Assembly: GCA_900315835.1 (NCBI GenBank)
Contig: ONAR01000040.1
Location: 1-40,335 of the forward strand
Direction of reading: 5' to 3'
DNA from: an uncultured Prevotella sp.
GTDB lineage: Bacteria; Bacteroidota; Bacteroidia; Bacteroidales; Bacteroidaceae
Length of the DNA stretch: 40,335 nt
The position numbers were made by a program, and so were the translations under genes. Of the stretch, positions 24,638 through 32,618 are shown piece after piece. The notes under the pieces are model-generated. The model made no database searches, was not told the origin of the DNA, and worked only from the letters and a program-made list of their open reading frames with translations. Numbering within the stretch: position 1 is the stretch's first letter; the number at the start of each line of letters is the position of its first letter.

Positions 24638-25711
24638 ATGAAAAAGATTATCAATATATTAGTTTTGGCTTTTCTCTTGGGCGCCTCGCAGATGTCCCTG
24701 CTGACGGGATGCACCGATACAGGCGGCGATGGCATTGACTCCGTCATTTGGGATGGCAGCAAGAACCCGGAGAATACAAGTTTCCGCAACCCCGTATGGG
24801 AGCCGTCACTGGAGGGAGGTACCATTGTCAAGGGAGCCAGCATGTACGTTGCCGTCTCCAACTTCACGCAATGGGCACCCGGCCTGACCTACTACTGCCG
24901 TACGCTCAACTCCAGTGACCTGATGAGCTGGTCGATGGGTAACGACGCTTTCTCTATTCCCGACAGCATCAAGCCGTATATCACGCAGCGCCTTAACGCG
25001 CTCTCCATCGACTATGCGCGCACCGTGGTCGGTGCCAACTACTGGATGTTCTACACCGTAGAGGGCGGTGACTCCATCTGTGCCGCAACGTCCATCACGG
25101 CCGCCGGACCCTATACCAACCGCGGGGCCATCATGCATGCCGCCGACGTCAACTCCACCACGCTGAGCCATCCGTTCTTCATCGTAGCCAGCAACGCTTT
25201 CTATCTTTGCTACACTACCGATGACGGTACCTACATCCAGCGCCTTCGCCTCAACCGTGTGACGGGTGTGTCCAAGCAGGGCGCTGCCACGAAGATTGCC
25301 GCAACGGGCGTGACCGACGTTTCCATCGTACGTAAGAGCAGCAGCGTGTTCTACATGTTGTTCACCGTCAAGAACGGCGAGTCGACTGAGATTCACTATG
25401 CCCGCGCTTCGAAGATTACTGGTCCTTACCTCGACAAATCAGGTAACGACGTGGCTACCAGTTCAGCCGGTGAGACGCTGATTACAGCCAGCGACAACAT
25501 CATCAATCCTGAGCGGCCCATGCGCGGCTTCATCAATCAAGCTGGCGATTACCTCTTCGTTGCCCACAATGCCACCGAGCAGGGCAAGGAGACTATGCAG
25601 AGCGGATATGCCCGCAGGCCTTTGTTCGTTACGCCAGTGCAGATTGGTGAGGACGAATGGCTCACGGCCACACAGGTGAAGAAAGGCTGGACCAAGCCCC
25701 GTTTCGAATAA
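24638..25711 (+). CDS. GH43-like beta-propeller lipoprotein, probably non-catalytic
   Basis: A 357-residue lipoprotein (lipobox LLTGC, Cys25) with features of a five-bladed GH43-type propeller. NPVWEPSLEGGTIVKGASMY resembles the first blade. AAGPYTNRG and SKITGPYLDKSGNDV resemble the GPY-type turns of arabinanases, and YLFVAHNATEQG resembles a last blade. The three acidic catalytic residues expected in GH43 (Asp in the first blade, Asp in the second, Glu in the third) appear replaced: WEPSLEG, LSHPFFIV and TDVSIVRK. The GPGH histidine region reads NPERPMRGF. It may be a surface glycan-binding protein in the SusE/F position rather than an enzyme. Family assignment is by eye and moderate. Confidence 0.65.
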   Translation: MKKIINILVLAFLLGASQMSLLTGCTDTGGDGIDSVIWDGSKNPENTSFRNPVWEPSLEGGTIVKGASMYVAVSNFTQWAPGLTYYCRTLNSSDLMSWSMGNDAFSIPDSIKPYITQRLNALSIDYARTVVGANYWMFYTVEGGDSICAATSITAAGPYTNRGAIMHAADVNSTTLSHPFFIVASNAFYLCYTTDDGTYIQRLRLNRVTGVSKQGAATKIAATGVTDVSIVRKSSSVFYMLFTVKNGESTEIHYARASKITGPYLDKSGNDVATSSAGETLITASDNIINPERPMRGFINQAGDYLFVAHNATEQGKETMQSGYARRPLFVTPVQIGEDEWLTATQVKKGWTKPRFE

Positions 25712-25725
25712 TCATCTTTTTTAAC

Positions 25726-25750
25726 GGCAGAGGCTTTTAAGGCCTCTGCC
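25726..25750 (+). terminator. Intercistronic hairpin after GH43-like gene
   Basis: GGCAGAGGC (25726-25734) pairs with GCCTCTGCC (25742-25750) around TTTTAAG. It lies 14 bp past the stop of the GH43-like gene. No T-run follows, so mRNA processing or stabilisation of the susCD-lipoprotein segment is as likely as termination. Confidence 0.5.
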
Positions 25751-25777
25751 TATCGTCAAACCAAAAATTATAACACT

Positions 25778-27691
25778 ATGAAGCGAATCATTACTTTAAT
25801 GTCGGCTGCAGTCCTGGCTTTGGGTGCGAATGCCCAGACCATTACCATCAGCAGCATCGACCAGACCTTGGCCAACGACTACGCTGGCGGTTGCGAGATC
25901 GACTTGAACAATGATGGTCTGAAAGAAATCATTATCTCCGGTAAGCCGCAATGGTCAGCCGCACCGGGACGTATCATTGAGGATGCCGACGGCAATGAGG
26001 TGTCGTCAGACTTCCAGTCGTGGGTGCTCACTTATAACGGCACCAGCTATGACAAGAAGGAGTTTTCCCAGCTCGTAGGCCTGCGCAGCCACATCATTCC
26101 GGCCGACTTCAACGGCGACGGCTACATCGACCTGTTCCTCGCCGGTGAGGCTTACGACTACTGCGGTGTCTATCTGAATGACGGGAAGGGCAACTTCACC
26201 AAAGACTCGAGATTCAAATGGTATGCCAACGACGGCACCGAGATCACAACCTATGGTGCCCGCGCTGTGGATGTAGCAGACTTCAACCAGGATGGTCTGC
26301 CCGACTTCGTAAGCATTGGTTGGGACAACATCAATAGCACGCGTCACGACAACTGCGGTGTGTTCATCAATCAGGGCGACGGCACCTTCAAGAACGTTCT
26401 TGAGACGGGTGTCATCGGCGATGGCACAGCCAACTTCCAGATGGCACTCTGCACCGTAAAGGCATACGACCTGAACAAGGACGGCTATCCCGACATTCTG
26501 CTGCAGGGCAATGTTGACAACAGCGACATCAAGGCCGTGACGAAAGACGGTACCAAGGTCGGACGCACATTCATGGTTCTGCTCAACGCAGGACGTGACG
26601 ACGAGGGTACCGTATCTTTCTACAGCACAGAGATTGCCACCGGCGTTTCCCACCAGTTTGGCAACGGCAACATTGAAGTATGCGACTTCAACAATGACGG
26701 TGTGCCCGACATCTTCGTAACCGGTGAGTCAAACAGCGATGCCGTCTCAGGATGGGAATACTATCCTCAGCTCCTTTTGGGGAAAGTGACAACAACAACC
26801 GAGGGCAACGACGTGAGCTATACAGAGGACAACTCCTTCGTCGCTTCCCATAAGGATATCCGCCCGCTCAACTCCAACAACATTGGCGTGCGTGCCATCG
26901 ACTACGACGGCGACGGCTACTACGACCTGTTCTATCCCGGATGGTGCACTATGATGCTCGATGGCTCCACCAGCACGCAGGCTGGATGGCTGCTCAATGG
27001 TTCTGCCAGTGGCCTGACCTCCTACACCCGCATCCCCGGAGCGTCTGAGCAAGGCATCTTGTTCCTGGACTACGGCGTAAAGGGTGCAGCCAACTACACC
27101 TTCACTGGTTTCCACGGCGACAAGACCTATTTCGATGACAATACCGACATCAAGTCGGGTCGTTCTATGGTATTCACCAAGAACCCCAATGCTGTAGCAG
27201 CACGCCCCGATGCCCCTACCGGCCTCCAGCAGACCGTATCTGGCAAGGACGTCCAGCTGAGCTGGAGCCCTGCCGCTTCCTCTAAGAAGAACGTCACCTA
27301 TGAGTATTACCTCAAGGAGAAGACTACCGGCAAGCTCTACAACAACGTCACCTCTTTCGTTGGCGGTGATAACGACGGCCTCCGCAAGGTGCTCCGTCCG
27401 GGTAATGCCTACATGGACACCGAAGTGACGCTCTATGGTCTGCCCGACGGCACTTATGAGTGGGGTGTACAGACTGTGAATGCAGCTCTCCGTGGCTCTG
27501 TCTTCACCAAGGGTGGTGACATCGTCATCGGCAGCGGCGTCTTCAATGCCATCTCTAACGTTGAGAACAATGCACCCGCTGGTCAGCCTGCTTACTACAA
27601 CATCAACGGTCAGCGTACCTCCGGACTGCAGCATGGTATCAACATCGTGCGCAAGGCCGATGGTTCTGTCAGCAAAGTTCTGGTAAAGTAA
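25778..27691 (+). CDS. FG-GAP/VCBS beta-propeller surface protein with Fn3 and sorting domains
   Basis: A 637-residue exported protein (signal peptide MKRIITLMSAAVLALGANAQ). Six calcium-binding loops of the type DxNxDGxxD mark an integrin-like propeller over about residues 25-460: DLNNDGLKE, DFNGDGYID, DFNQDGLPD, DLNKDGYPD, DFNNDGVPD and DYDGDGYYD. A fibronectin-III-like domain follows (about 475-590, PDAPTGLQQTVSGKDVQLSW). The C-terminus (PAYYNINGQRTSGLQHGINIVRKADGSVSKVLVK region) looks like a type IX secretion sorting domain. No catalytic motif is recognised, so a lectin-like or scaffold role at the surface is likely. Hairpins lie on both sides of the gene. Confidence 0.82.
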   Translation: MKRIITLMSAAVLALGANAQTITISSIDQTLANDYAGGCEIDLNNDGLKEIIISGKPQWSAAPGRIIEDADGNEVSSDFQSWVLTYNGTSYDKKEFSQLVGLRSHIIPADFNGDGYIDLFLAGEAYDYCGVYLNDGKGNFTKDSRFKWYANDGTEITTYGARAVDVADFNQDGLPDFVSIGWDNINSTRHDNCGVFINQGDGTFKNVLETGVIGDGTANFQMALCTVKAYDLNKDGYPDILLQGNVDNSDIKAVTKDGTKVGRTFMVLLNAGRDDEGTVSFYSTEIATGVSHQFGNGNIEVCDFNNDGVPDIFVTGESNSDAVSGWEYYPQLLLGKVTTTTEGNDVSYTEDNSFVASHKDIRPLNSNNIGVRAIDYDGDGYYDLFYPGWCTMMLDGSTSTQAGWLLNGSASGLTSYTRIPGASEQGILFLDYGVKGAANYTFTGFHGDKTYFDDNTDIKSGRSMVFTKNPNAVAARPDAPTGLQQTVSGKDVQLSWSPAASSKKNVTYEYYLKEKTTGKLYNNVTSFVGGDNDGLRKVLRPGNAYMDTEVTLYGLPDGTYEWGVQTVNAALRGSVFTKGGDIVIGSGVFNAISNVENNAPAGQPAYYNINGQRTSGLQHGINIVRKADGSVSKVLVK

Positions 27692-27705
27692 TATAATATT
27701 CTAAT

Positions 27706-27734
27706 GAGGACGGCAATTAAATCTTGCCGTCCTC
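27706..27734 (+). terminator. Terminator-like hairpin after FG-GAP gene
   Basis: An 11-bp perfect stem, GAGGACGGCAA (27706-27716) with TTGCCGTCCTC (27724-27734), and a 7-nt loop TTAAATC. The following GTTATCTT is only weakly T-rich. It could reduce read-through into the small sorting-domain gene. Confidence 0.65.
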
Positions 27735-27795
27735 GTTATCTTAAAAACACCTTCGATAAACGTCGAGGGGTAATCCTAAGAAATAACGCGCTTCA

Positions 27796-28389
27796 ATGTT
27801 ACATCTAAAAACAGCACTCTTGCTCCTGCTTTCGGCCTTTGCTGTATCAACAGCCCAGGCGCAGAGCGTGGTCAGCATCCCCATCACCCAGCATGCGCCG
27901 CTACAGGCTGTTACCGATTCGGCAACCATCAGTCTGCCCGCAGGTGGCCTCACAGTTGGCAGTAGCCTTACGATAACAGGCGGCGACGGCCATTACACCT
28001 ATCTTTGGACCAATGCTGAAGGACAGGCCCTCGGCAGCAATGCCACGCTTCACATCGCCAATCCCGGAGACTATTATCTCAAGGTCAGCGATGGCGCAGG
28101 TTGTGCCGTGAGCGTTAAGTTTACGGCCAATGTCTCCAGCGGCATCACACCGGCACAGATGCAATTTGCAATTCAGCGTCAGGGCGATCAGTTGGCTATT
28201 TCACCGGGTACTGGCGTCAAGCAGGTGCGCATTGTCAACATGGGTGGTTCCCTCATGAGAGAGGTCAGCTGTAAGCATCAGCAGTCCACCGTCACCGTAA
28301 GCCTTAGCGGTCTACAGCAAGGGCCTTATGCCATCGCTGTGGTACTGTCCAACGGAAAAACCATCATCAGAAGAATCATCATTAAGTAA
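27796..28389 (+). CDS. Small secreted protein with PKD/SprB-like and sorting domains
   Basis: A 197-residue protein of unknown function. A signal peptide (about 1-22, ending TAQAQ) leads into an Ig/PKD/SprB-like repeat (about 45-110) with LTITGGDGHYTYLWTNAEG and PGDYYLKVSDGAGC, the pattern of adhesin-type repeats. The last 80 residues (VKQVRIVNMGGSLMREVS, LSGLQQGPYAIAVVLSNG and IIRRIIIK) look like a type A type IX sorting domain. It is therefore probably displayed on or released from the surface. The gap to the next gene is 12 bp, so the two are co-transcribed. Confidence 0.75.
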   Translation: MLHLKTALLLLLSAFAVSTAQAQSVVSIPITQHAPLQAVTDSATISLPAGGLTVGSSLTITGGDGHYTYLWTNAEGQALGSNATLHIANPGDYYLKVSDGAGCAVSVKFTANVSSGITPAQMQFAIQRQGDQLAISPGTGVKQVRIVNMGGSLMREVSCKHQQSTVTVSLSGLQQGPYAIAVVLSNGKTIIRRIIIK

Positions 28390-28401
28390 GGAAACCATTG
28401 C

Positions 28402-30426
28402 ATGAAAAAAACATATAGTCTCATACTGTCGTTGCTGTTGCTCTCTGCATCCTTGTTGTCAGCACAAGAAGTAACATCGGTCTATGCACGAAATAACATG
28501 AATATGAACCTTGCCCTCGATTGGCGAACGGACAACTATGGTAGCGTTCAATGGCAACAGTCGAGCGACGGATCTACATGGACCAATATTGCCGGTGCTA
28601 CGGGCCATTCTTACTTGTTCAAGCCCACTGCCGACACCTGGATACGCTGCGTGGTCAATGGCGACGAAGCATGCAGTCCTATCATTAAGACCTTCCACGT
28701 GATCACCTCTTCCTTCACGGTGGATTTGTCTGAGGTCACGGCCACCACGGCTACCTTTGACATCAGCAATCTCACCATCCCCAAAAATGAAATTGTGGAA
28801 TGGGGCTTCTGCCATAACTACAACGGACTGAGCCGCAACTACGACAATATGTACCGCGAAGCAATGGGTACAACCTTGCCCGACGGCGACCCGTTCTCAC
28901 TGACGTGCACCGGTCTCGAGCCTAACTCGAAGAACTCGGTCCGCGTCTATTTCAAGACACGCGGAGGATCCATTGTCTATGGCCCGGGCAAACTGGTCAC
29001 CACCAATGCCGGACTGATGTGGTCGTCTGAAGACTGGAGTATAACTAAAACCACTGTCACGGCCCGCTTTAAGGTGGCAGGCAGTGCAACGGTCTCAAAC
29101 CTGAAGTTCACGTTCGGTCCCAAAGGCAGCGAGAGAGAATACACCGCAACCAGCTTAGGCGACAATCTCTATCAGGTTGCCATTCATAGATTGAAACCGG
29201 CAACAGACTATCAGGCCACAGTCACGGCCGACGTTGACGGCGACGAGCAAACCATCACCAAGACTGTCCGTACATGGACCGACTACAGCACCTATCCCGT
29301 CACCAGCGAGGTGAGGGGCGTCAGCCACCGCATCGTGTGGGACCGCAATAATCGCACACAGCTCTCGCCGGATAACATCCAAGCCGAGTACGCCCGTTTG
29401 GTGCGCGTATCTGACGACACCATCCTGCTGACCTATCACGGCGGCGACGGCACTGACGGCAGCAGTGTCGACCACTGGCACGACATTTATCTGCAGCGCT
29501 CAACCGACAATGGTGCTACTTGGTCTACACCAGTCAAGCTGATGGACCACAGCAAGAAATACTCCAACCAAAGCAACGGCTGGTACCGCTTCTCCGACCC
29601 GACGTTCACGCGTCTGGCCAACGGCTGGATTCTGATGCAGTTCATCGGCAATGCCAACCCTGAAACCAACGCCAACTGTCAGGTGCTCATCAGCATCTCG
29701 CGTGACGGTGGCGTCACTTGGGGCGACCCCATCACTGTTGGCCGCGGCCGCACTTGGGAACCGCAAATCGTACAGCTGCCCGGCGGCGAGCTGGAGCTGC
29801 TCGTATCAAGTGAGGCTTATTGGTGGGATAATCAGCGCAACAACCTCTATCAGGAAATTCTCTGTTCCCGTTCCACCGACAACGGACTGACGTGGACCGC
29901 CTTCCGCAGGGCCAGCTACAACCCCGGCAAGCGCGACGGCATGCCCGTGCCCGTATTGCTGCAGGGCAACAAGGGCATCCTCTTCTCTATCGAAAGCATC
30001 AACTCCGACCAGAACCCATCAATCATCTACCGTCCGCTTGACGGCGAATGGGATGACAGCGACTGGGATGGTGTCCACGACAGCACGCGTTGGCTGGCCT
30101 CAGTCATCCAGGGGGCCTGCGCTCCTTACGCCATTCAGTTGCCCACCGGTGAGGTGGTCGTTATGGGCCACATGAACCAAAGCGGAAGCGTATGGCAAAC
30201 CAACCGCGAGGCCGTTTGCATCGGCGACGACACCGGCCACAACTTTAAATATCGCACACTGCCCTTCTCAACCCTACCTGCCGGAAATGGTGCTTACTAT
30301 GGATCGCTCTTCCTTGTGGACAACGATACCATCTGGCTGGCCTATACCCACAGCGTCTACGATGGCACGACCAATAAGAAGAATACCATCGAGTTCATCA
30401 AGGGTACGATAGAAGAAGTAAAGTAA
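28402..30426 (+). CDS. Ig/Fn3 plus BNR/Asp-box propeller hydrolase (GH93/GH33-like)
   Basis: A 674-residue exported protein (signal peptide about 1-21). Residues 25-300 form two or three Ig/Fn3-like beta-sandwiches. Residues 310-674 look like a six-bladed sialidase-type propeller with Asp-boxes STDNGATW, SRDGGVTW and STDNGLTW. The sialidase FRIP motif is missing. YARLVRVSDDTILLTYHGG, WEPQIVQLPGGELELLVSSE and KRDGMPVPVLL resemble GH93 exo-arabinanases and related exo-hydrolases more than GH33 sialidases, but this rests on memory of the family patterns. It likely cleaves terminal sugars outside the cell. It is tightly packed in the operon (2 bp before the next frame). Confidence 0.72.
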   Translation: MKKTYSLILSLLLLSASLLSAQEVTSVYARNNMNMNLALDWRTDNYGSVQWQQSSDGSTWTNIAGATGHSYLFKPTADTWIRCVVNGDEACSPIIKTFHVITSSFTVDLSEVTATTATFDISNLTIPKNEIVEWGFCHNYNGLSRNYDNMYREAMGTTLPDGDPFSLTCTGLEPNSKNSVRVYFKTRGGSIVYGPGKLVTTNAGLMWSSEDWSITKTTVTARFKVAGSATVSNLKFTFGPKGSEREYTATSLGDNLYQVAIHRLKPATDYQATVTADVDGDEQTITKTVRTWTDYSTYPVTSEVRGVSHRIVWDRNNRTQLSPDNIQAEYARLVRVSDDTILLTYHGGDGTDGSSVDHWHDIYLQRSTDNGATWSTPVKLMDHSKKYSNQSNGWYRFSDPTFTRLANGWILMQFIGNANPETNANCQVLISISRDGGVTWGDPITVGRGRTWEPQIVQLPGGELELLVSSEAYWWDNQRNNLYQEILCSRSTDNGLTWTAFRRASYNPGKRDGMPVPVLLQGNKGILFSIESINSDQNPSIIYRPLDGEWDDSDWDGVHDSTRWLASVIQGACAPYAIQLPTGEVVVMGHMNQSGSVWQTNREAVCIGDDTGHNFKYRTLPFSTLPAGNGAYYGSLFLVDNDTIWLAYTHSVYDGTTNKKNTIEFIKGTIEEVK

Positions 30427-30449
30427 TCATGCTAATATCAAATCATATC

Positions 30450-32486
30450 ATGAAGCCCATGCGAACAATATTATTATCCTTATTGTGCCTCTCGACCTTG
30501 CTGCCGTCACTATCGCTGTCGGCAGCCAACTTGAAGGCAACGCTGAAGCTGAAGACTCCAGGCAACGTGGCCGCCTCGTACAACCTTCGTACTGAGGGCA
30601 ACCGGCTCTTCGCTGATAAGGCACTGCCGCTCGACATCACACTCCAGCAGTCGGTCAACGGCGATGACGATATCGTCACCGTCAATATCACGGCGCGTCA
30701 AAATACATACTTCAACCTTGCCTTCGCCATGCCCACGGGCCTGAAGAACGGTCACAGCGAGTTCTTCCTGCCGGGTCTGTGGTATCACCGCAACCTGCGC
30801 TCACCCAAGCAGGCACCCAACTACGGCGTGAGCAAGAGTTGGACCTTCCGCGAAGACCGTATGTCCACCCCGTTGGCAAGCGCCTTTGACGCGCAGACCG
30901 GCAAAGGCATCTCCGTGCTCAGAGTCGTCGACAAGGCCGGCTGCGACGCACAGGTGCAGAACACCGAGGGCGAGATCATCTTGCCCAGCCCCACGTCGGT
31001 CGGCTATGTCGGTTTCGATGATAGCGGCAACGAGACGCAGCTCACCTTCGGCTTCCCCTACACAGAGGCGCCAAAGCGCTACATCCGCAAGCTGACATTG
31101 GCACCCGCTGTTGAGGCCTTTATGCCCATGTCGGCAGGCGAGACGAAAACGCTGGTATGGCGCATCCATCGGCTGGAAGCCAAGAGTTATGGCGACTTCG
31201 TGACCAAGGTCTGGCAGTACAGCTTCGACCAAATGGCGCCCAAGCCACTGCCCACCGTGCTTAATCCAGCTGCCGTCAAAGCCAATCTCTGCGGTTATTT
31301 CCGCAACTCCTATGTCGGCAGCCATCCGTTGAAATACAATTCCGGCATCACCATCCTCACCGCCGATTGCAAGCCGTCAGGCGAAGTACAGATTGGCTTC
31401 TGCGGCCGAGTGCTCCTCAACGCCTTCAATGAGATAGAATATGGCGATGCCCATCACGACACCATTGCGGCCATGGGCCACGCCATCCTCGACAGTTGGC
31501 TGCGTCAGGGTTTCTCACCCAAAGGCTATTTCCACGACTTCATCAATTATGGCAGTAATCCCGCTAAGATTGACGACATCCATTCTATCCGTCAGCAGAG
31601 CGAGGCGGTCTATGCTATCCTGCACTACCTCAATTATGAAAAGCAGTACGGCAAGAAAGACAAAGCCACGAAGCAGCAAATCAAGGAGTGGGAGACGAAG
31701 ATACGCCATCTGCTCGACAACCTCGTAGCCCTGCAGAAGGAAGACGGACACTTTGCCCGTAAGTTCCGCGATGACGGGTCTGACGTCGACAACACCGGAG
31801 GAAGCACCCCTTCAGCCACCTCTACGCTCGTAATGGGTTGGAAATATTTCGGCGACAAGCGCTATCTGCAGGCCGCCAAGCGCACGATGGACTATGTTGA
31901 GAAGAACATCATCTCAAAGAGTGACTATTTCTCCTCGACGCTCGATGCCAACTGCGAGGACAAAGAGGCTGCCATAGCCGCTGTCACCGCATCCTATTAT
32001 CTGGCCATGGTCACGAAGGGGCAGGAGCGCCAGCACTACATCAGCCTTTGCCAGCAGGCCGCCTATTTCGCCATGACGTGGTACTACACGTGGGATGTGC
32101 CCTTCGCAGCAGGTCAGATGCTGGGCGACGTCCACTTCCACAGCCGTGGTTGGGGTAATGTATCGGTCGAGAACAATCACATTGACGTGTTTGTCTTCGA
32201 GTTGCCGCATATCATCCAGTGGCTCGCCGGTCAGACGGGTGAGACGCGTTTCCAGAAGATGCACGACGTGATCACCTCCTCGCTGACGCAACTCATGCCC
32301 ACCGAGGACCACCACTTCGGCATCGCCGTTCCGGGCTTCTACCCCGAGGTGGTGCAGCACACCACATGGGATTACGGTCGCAACGGCAAGGGATTCTACA
32401 ATAATCTCTTCGCACCCGGATGGACCGTCGCCTCGCTGTGGGAGATGTGCTCTCCCGAGCGCACGGTCAACTTCCTGCGCAAATAG
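30450..32486 (+). CDS. Six-hairpin glycosidase-like protein
   Basis: A protein of about 678 residues with a signal peptide (MKPMRTILLSLLCLSTLLPS region). An N-terminal beta-sandwich (about 25-260) is followed by an (alpha/alpha)6 six-hairpin barrel (about 270-675). Barrel segments include VLLNAFNEIEYGDAHHDT, IRQQSEAVYAILHYLNYEKQ, LLDNLVALQKEDGHFARKF, GGSTPSATSTLVMGWKYFGD and DLVHFH-like GDVHFHSRGWGNVSVENN. Many acidic residues line predicted helix ends, but no single GH family is recognised. The frame is open to an ATG at 30429, 2 bp after the previous stop; the start at 30450 gives a better signal peptide, and 30459 is also possible. Probably a glycoside hydrolase or lyase of PUL 2. Confidence 0.75.
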   Translation: MKPMRTILLSLLCLSTLLPSLSLSAANLKATLKLKTPGNVAASYNLRTEGNRLFADKALPLDITLQQSVNGDDDIVTVNITARQNTYFNLAFAMPTGLKNGHSEFFLPGLWYHRNLRSPKQAPNYGVSKSWTFREDRMSTPLASAFDAQTGKGISVLRVVDKAGCDAQVQNTEGEIILPSPTSVGYVGFDDSGNETQLTFGFPYTEAPKRYIRKLTLAPAVEAFMPMSAGETKTLVWRIHRLEAKSYGDFVTKVWQYSFDQMAPKPLPTVLNPAAVKANLCGYFRNSYVGSHPLKYNSGITILTADCKPSGEVQIGFCGRVLLNAFNEIEYGDAHHDTIAAMGHAILDSWLRQGFSPKGYFHDFINYGSNPAKIDDIHSIRQQSEAVYAILHYLNYEKQYGKKDKATKQQIKEWETKIRHLLDNLVALQKEDGHFARKFRDDGSDVDNTGGSTPSATSTLVMGWKYFGDKRYLQAAKRTMDYVEKNIISKSDYFSSTLDANCEDKEAAIAAVTASYYLAMVTKGQERQHYISLCQQAAYFAMTWYYTWDVPFAAGQMLGDVHFHSRGWGNVSVENNHIDVFVFELPHIIQWLAGQTGETRFQKMHDVITSSLTQLMPTEDHHFGIAVPGFYPEVVQHTTWDYGRNGKGFYNNLFAPGWTVASLWEMCSPERTVNFLRK

Positions 32487-32505
32487 TCTTTTCGCACATC
32501 ACTGT

Positions 32506-32540
32506 AGCCAGTACCTCTCCATTATAGGGAGGCACTGGCT
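32506..32540 (+). terminator. Terminator-like hairpin before the HTCS gene
   Basis: AGCCAGTACCTCTCC (32506-32520) pairs with GGGAGGCACTGGCT (32527-32540), 14 pairs with one mismatch and one wobble, around ATTATA. The tail TCTTC is weakly pyrimidine-rich. It lies 20 bp after the six-hairpin gene and suggests the HTCS is transcribed separately. No TAnnTTTG box is evident in 32541-32618. Confidence 0.65.
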
Positions 32541-32618
32541 TCTTCATCCAATTCAGCCGGCCCACCTTGTCTGACGGGGCCTGAGGCAAGAATTATACTC
32601 ATCTAAAACCTTCAAGCA

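Noticed and set aside
24638-25711. Active GH43 arabinanase
   Set aside because: The acidic catalytic positions appear substituted, so only a GH43-like fold is claimed.
28402-30426. Exo-alpha-sialidase (GH33) name
   Set aside because: Asp-boxes alone are not specific; FRIP and the arginine triad are not evident.
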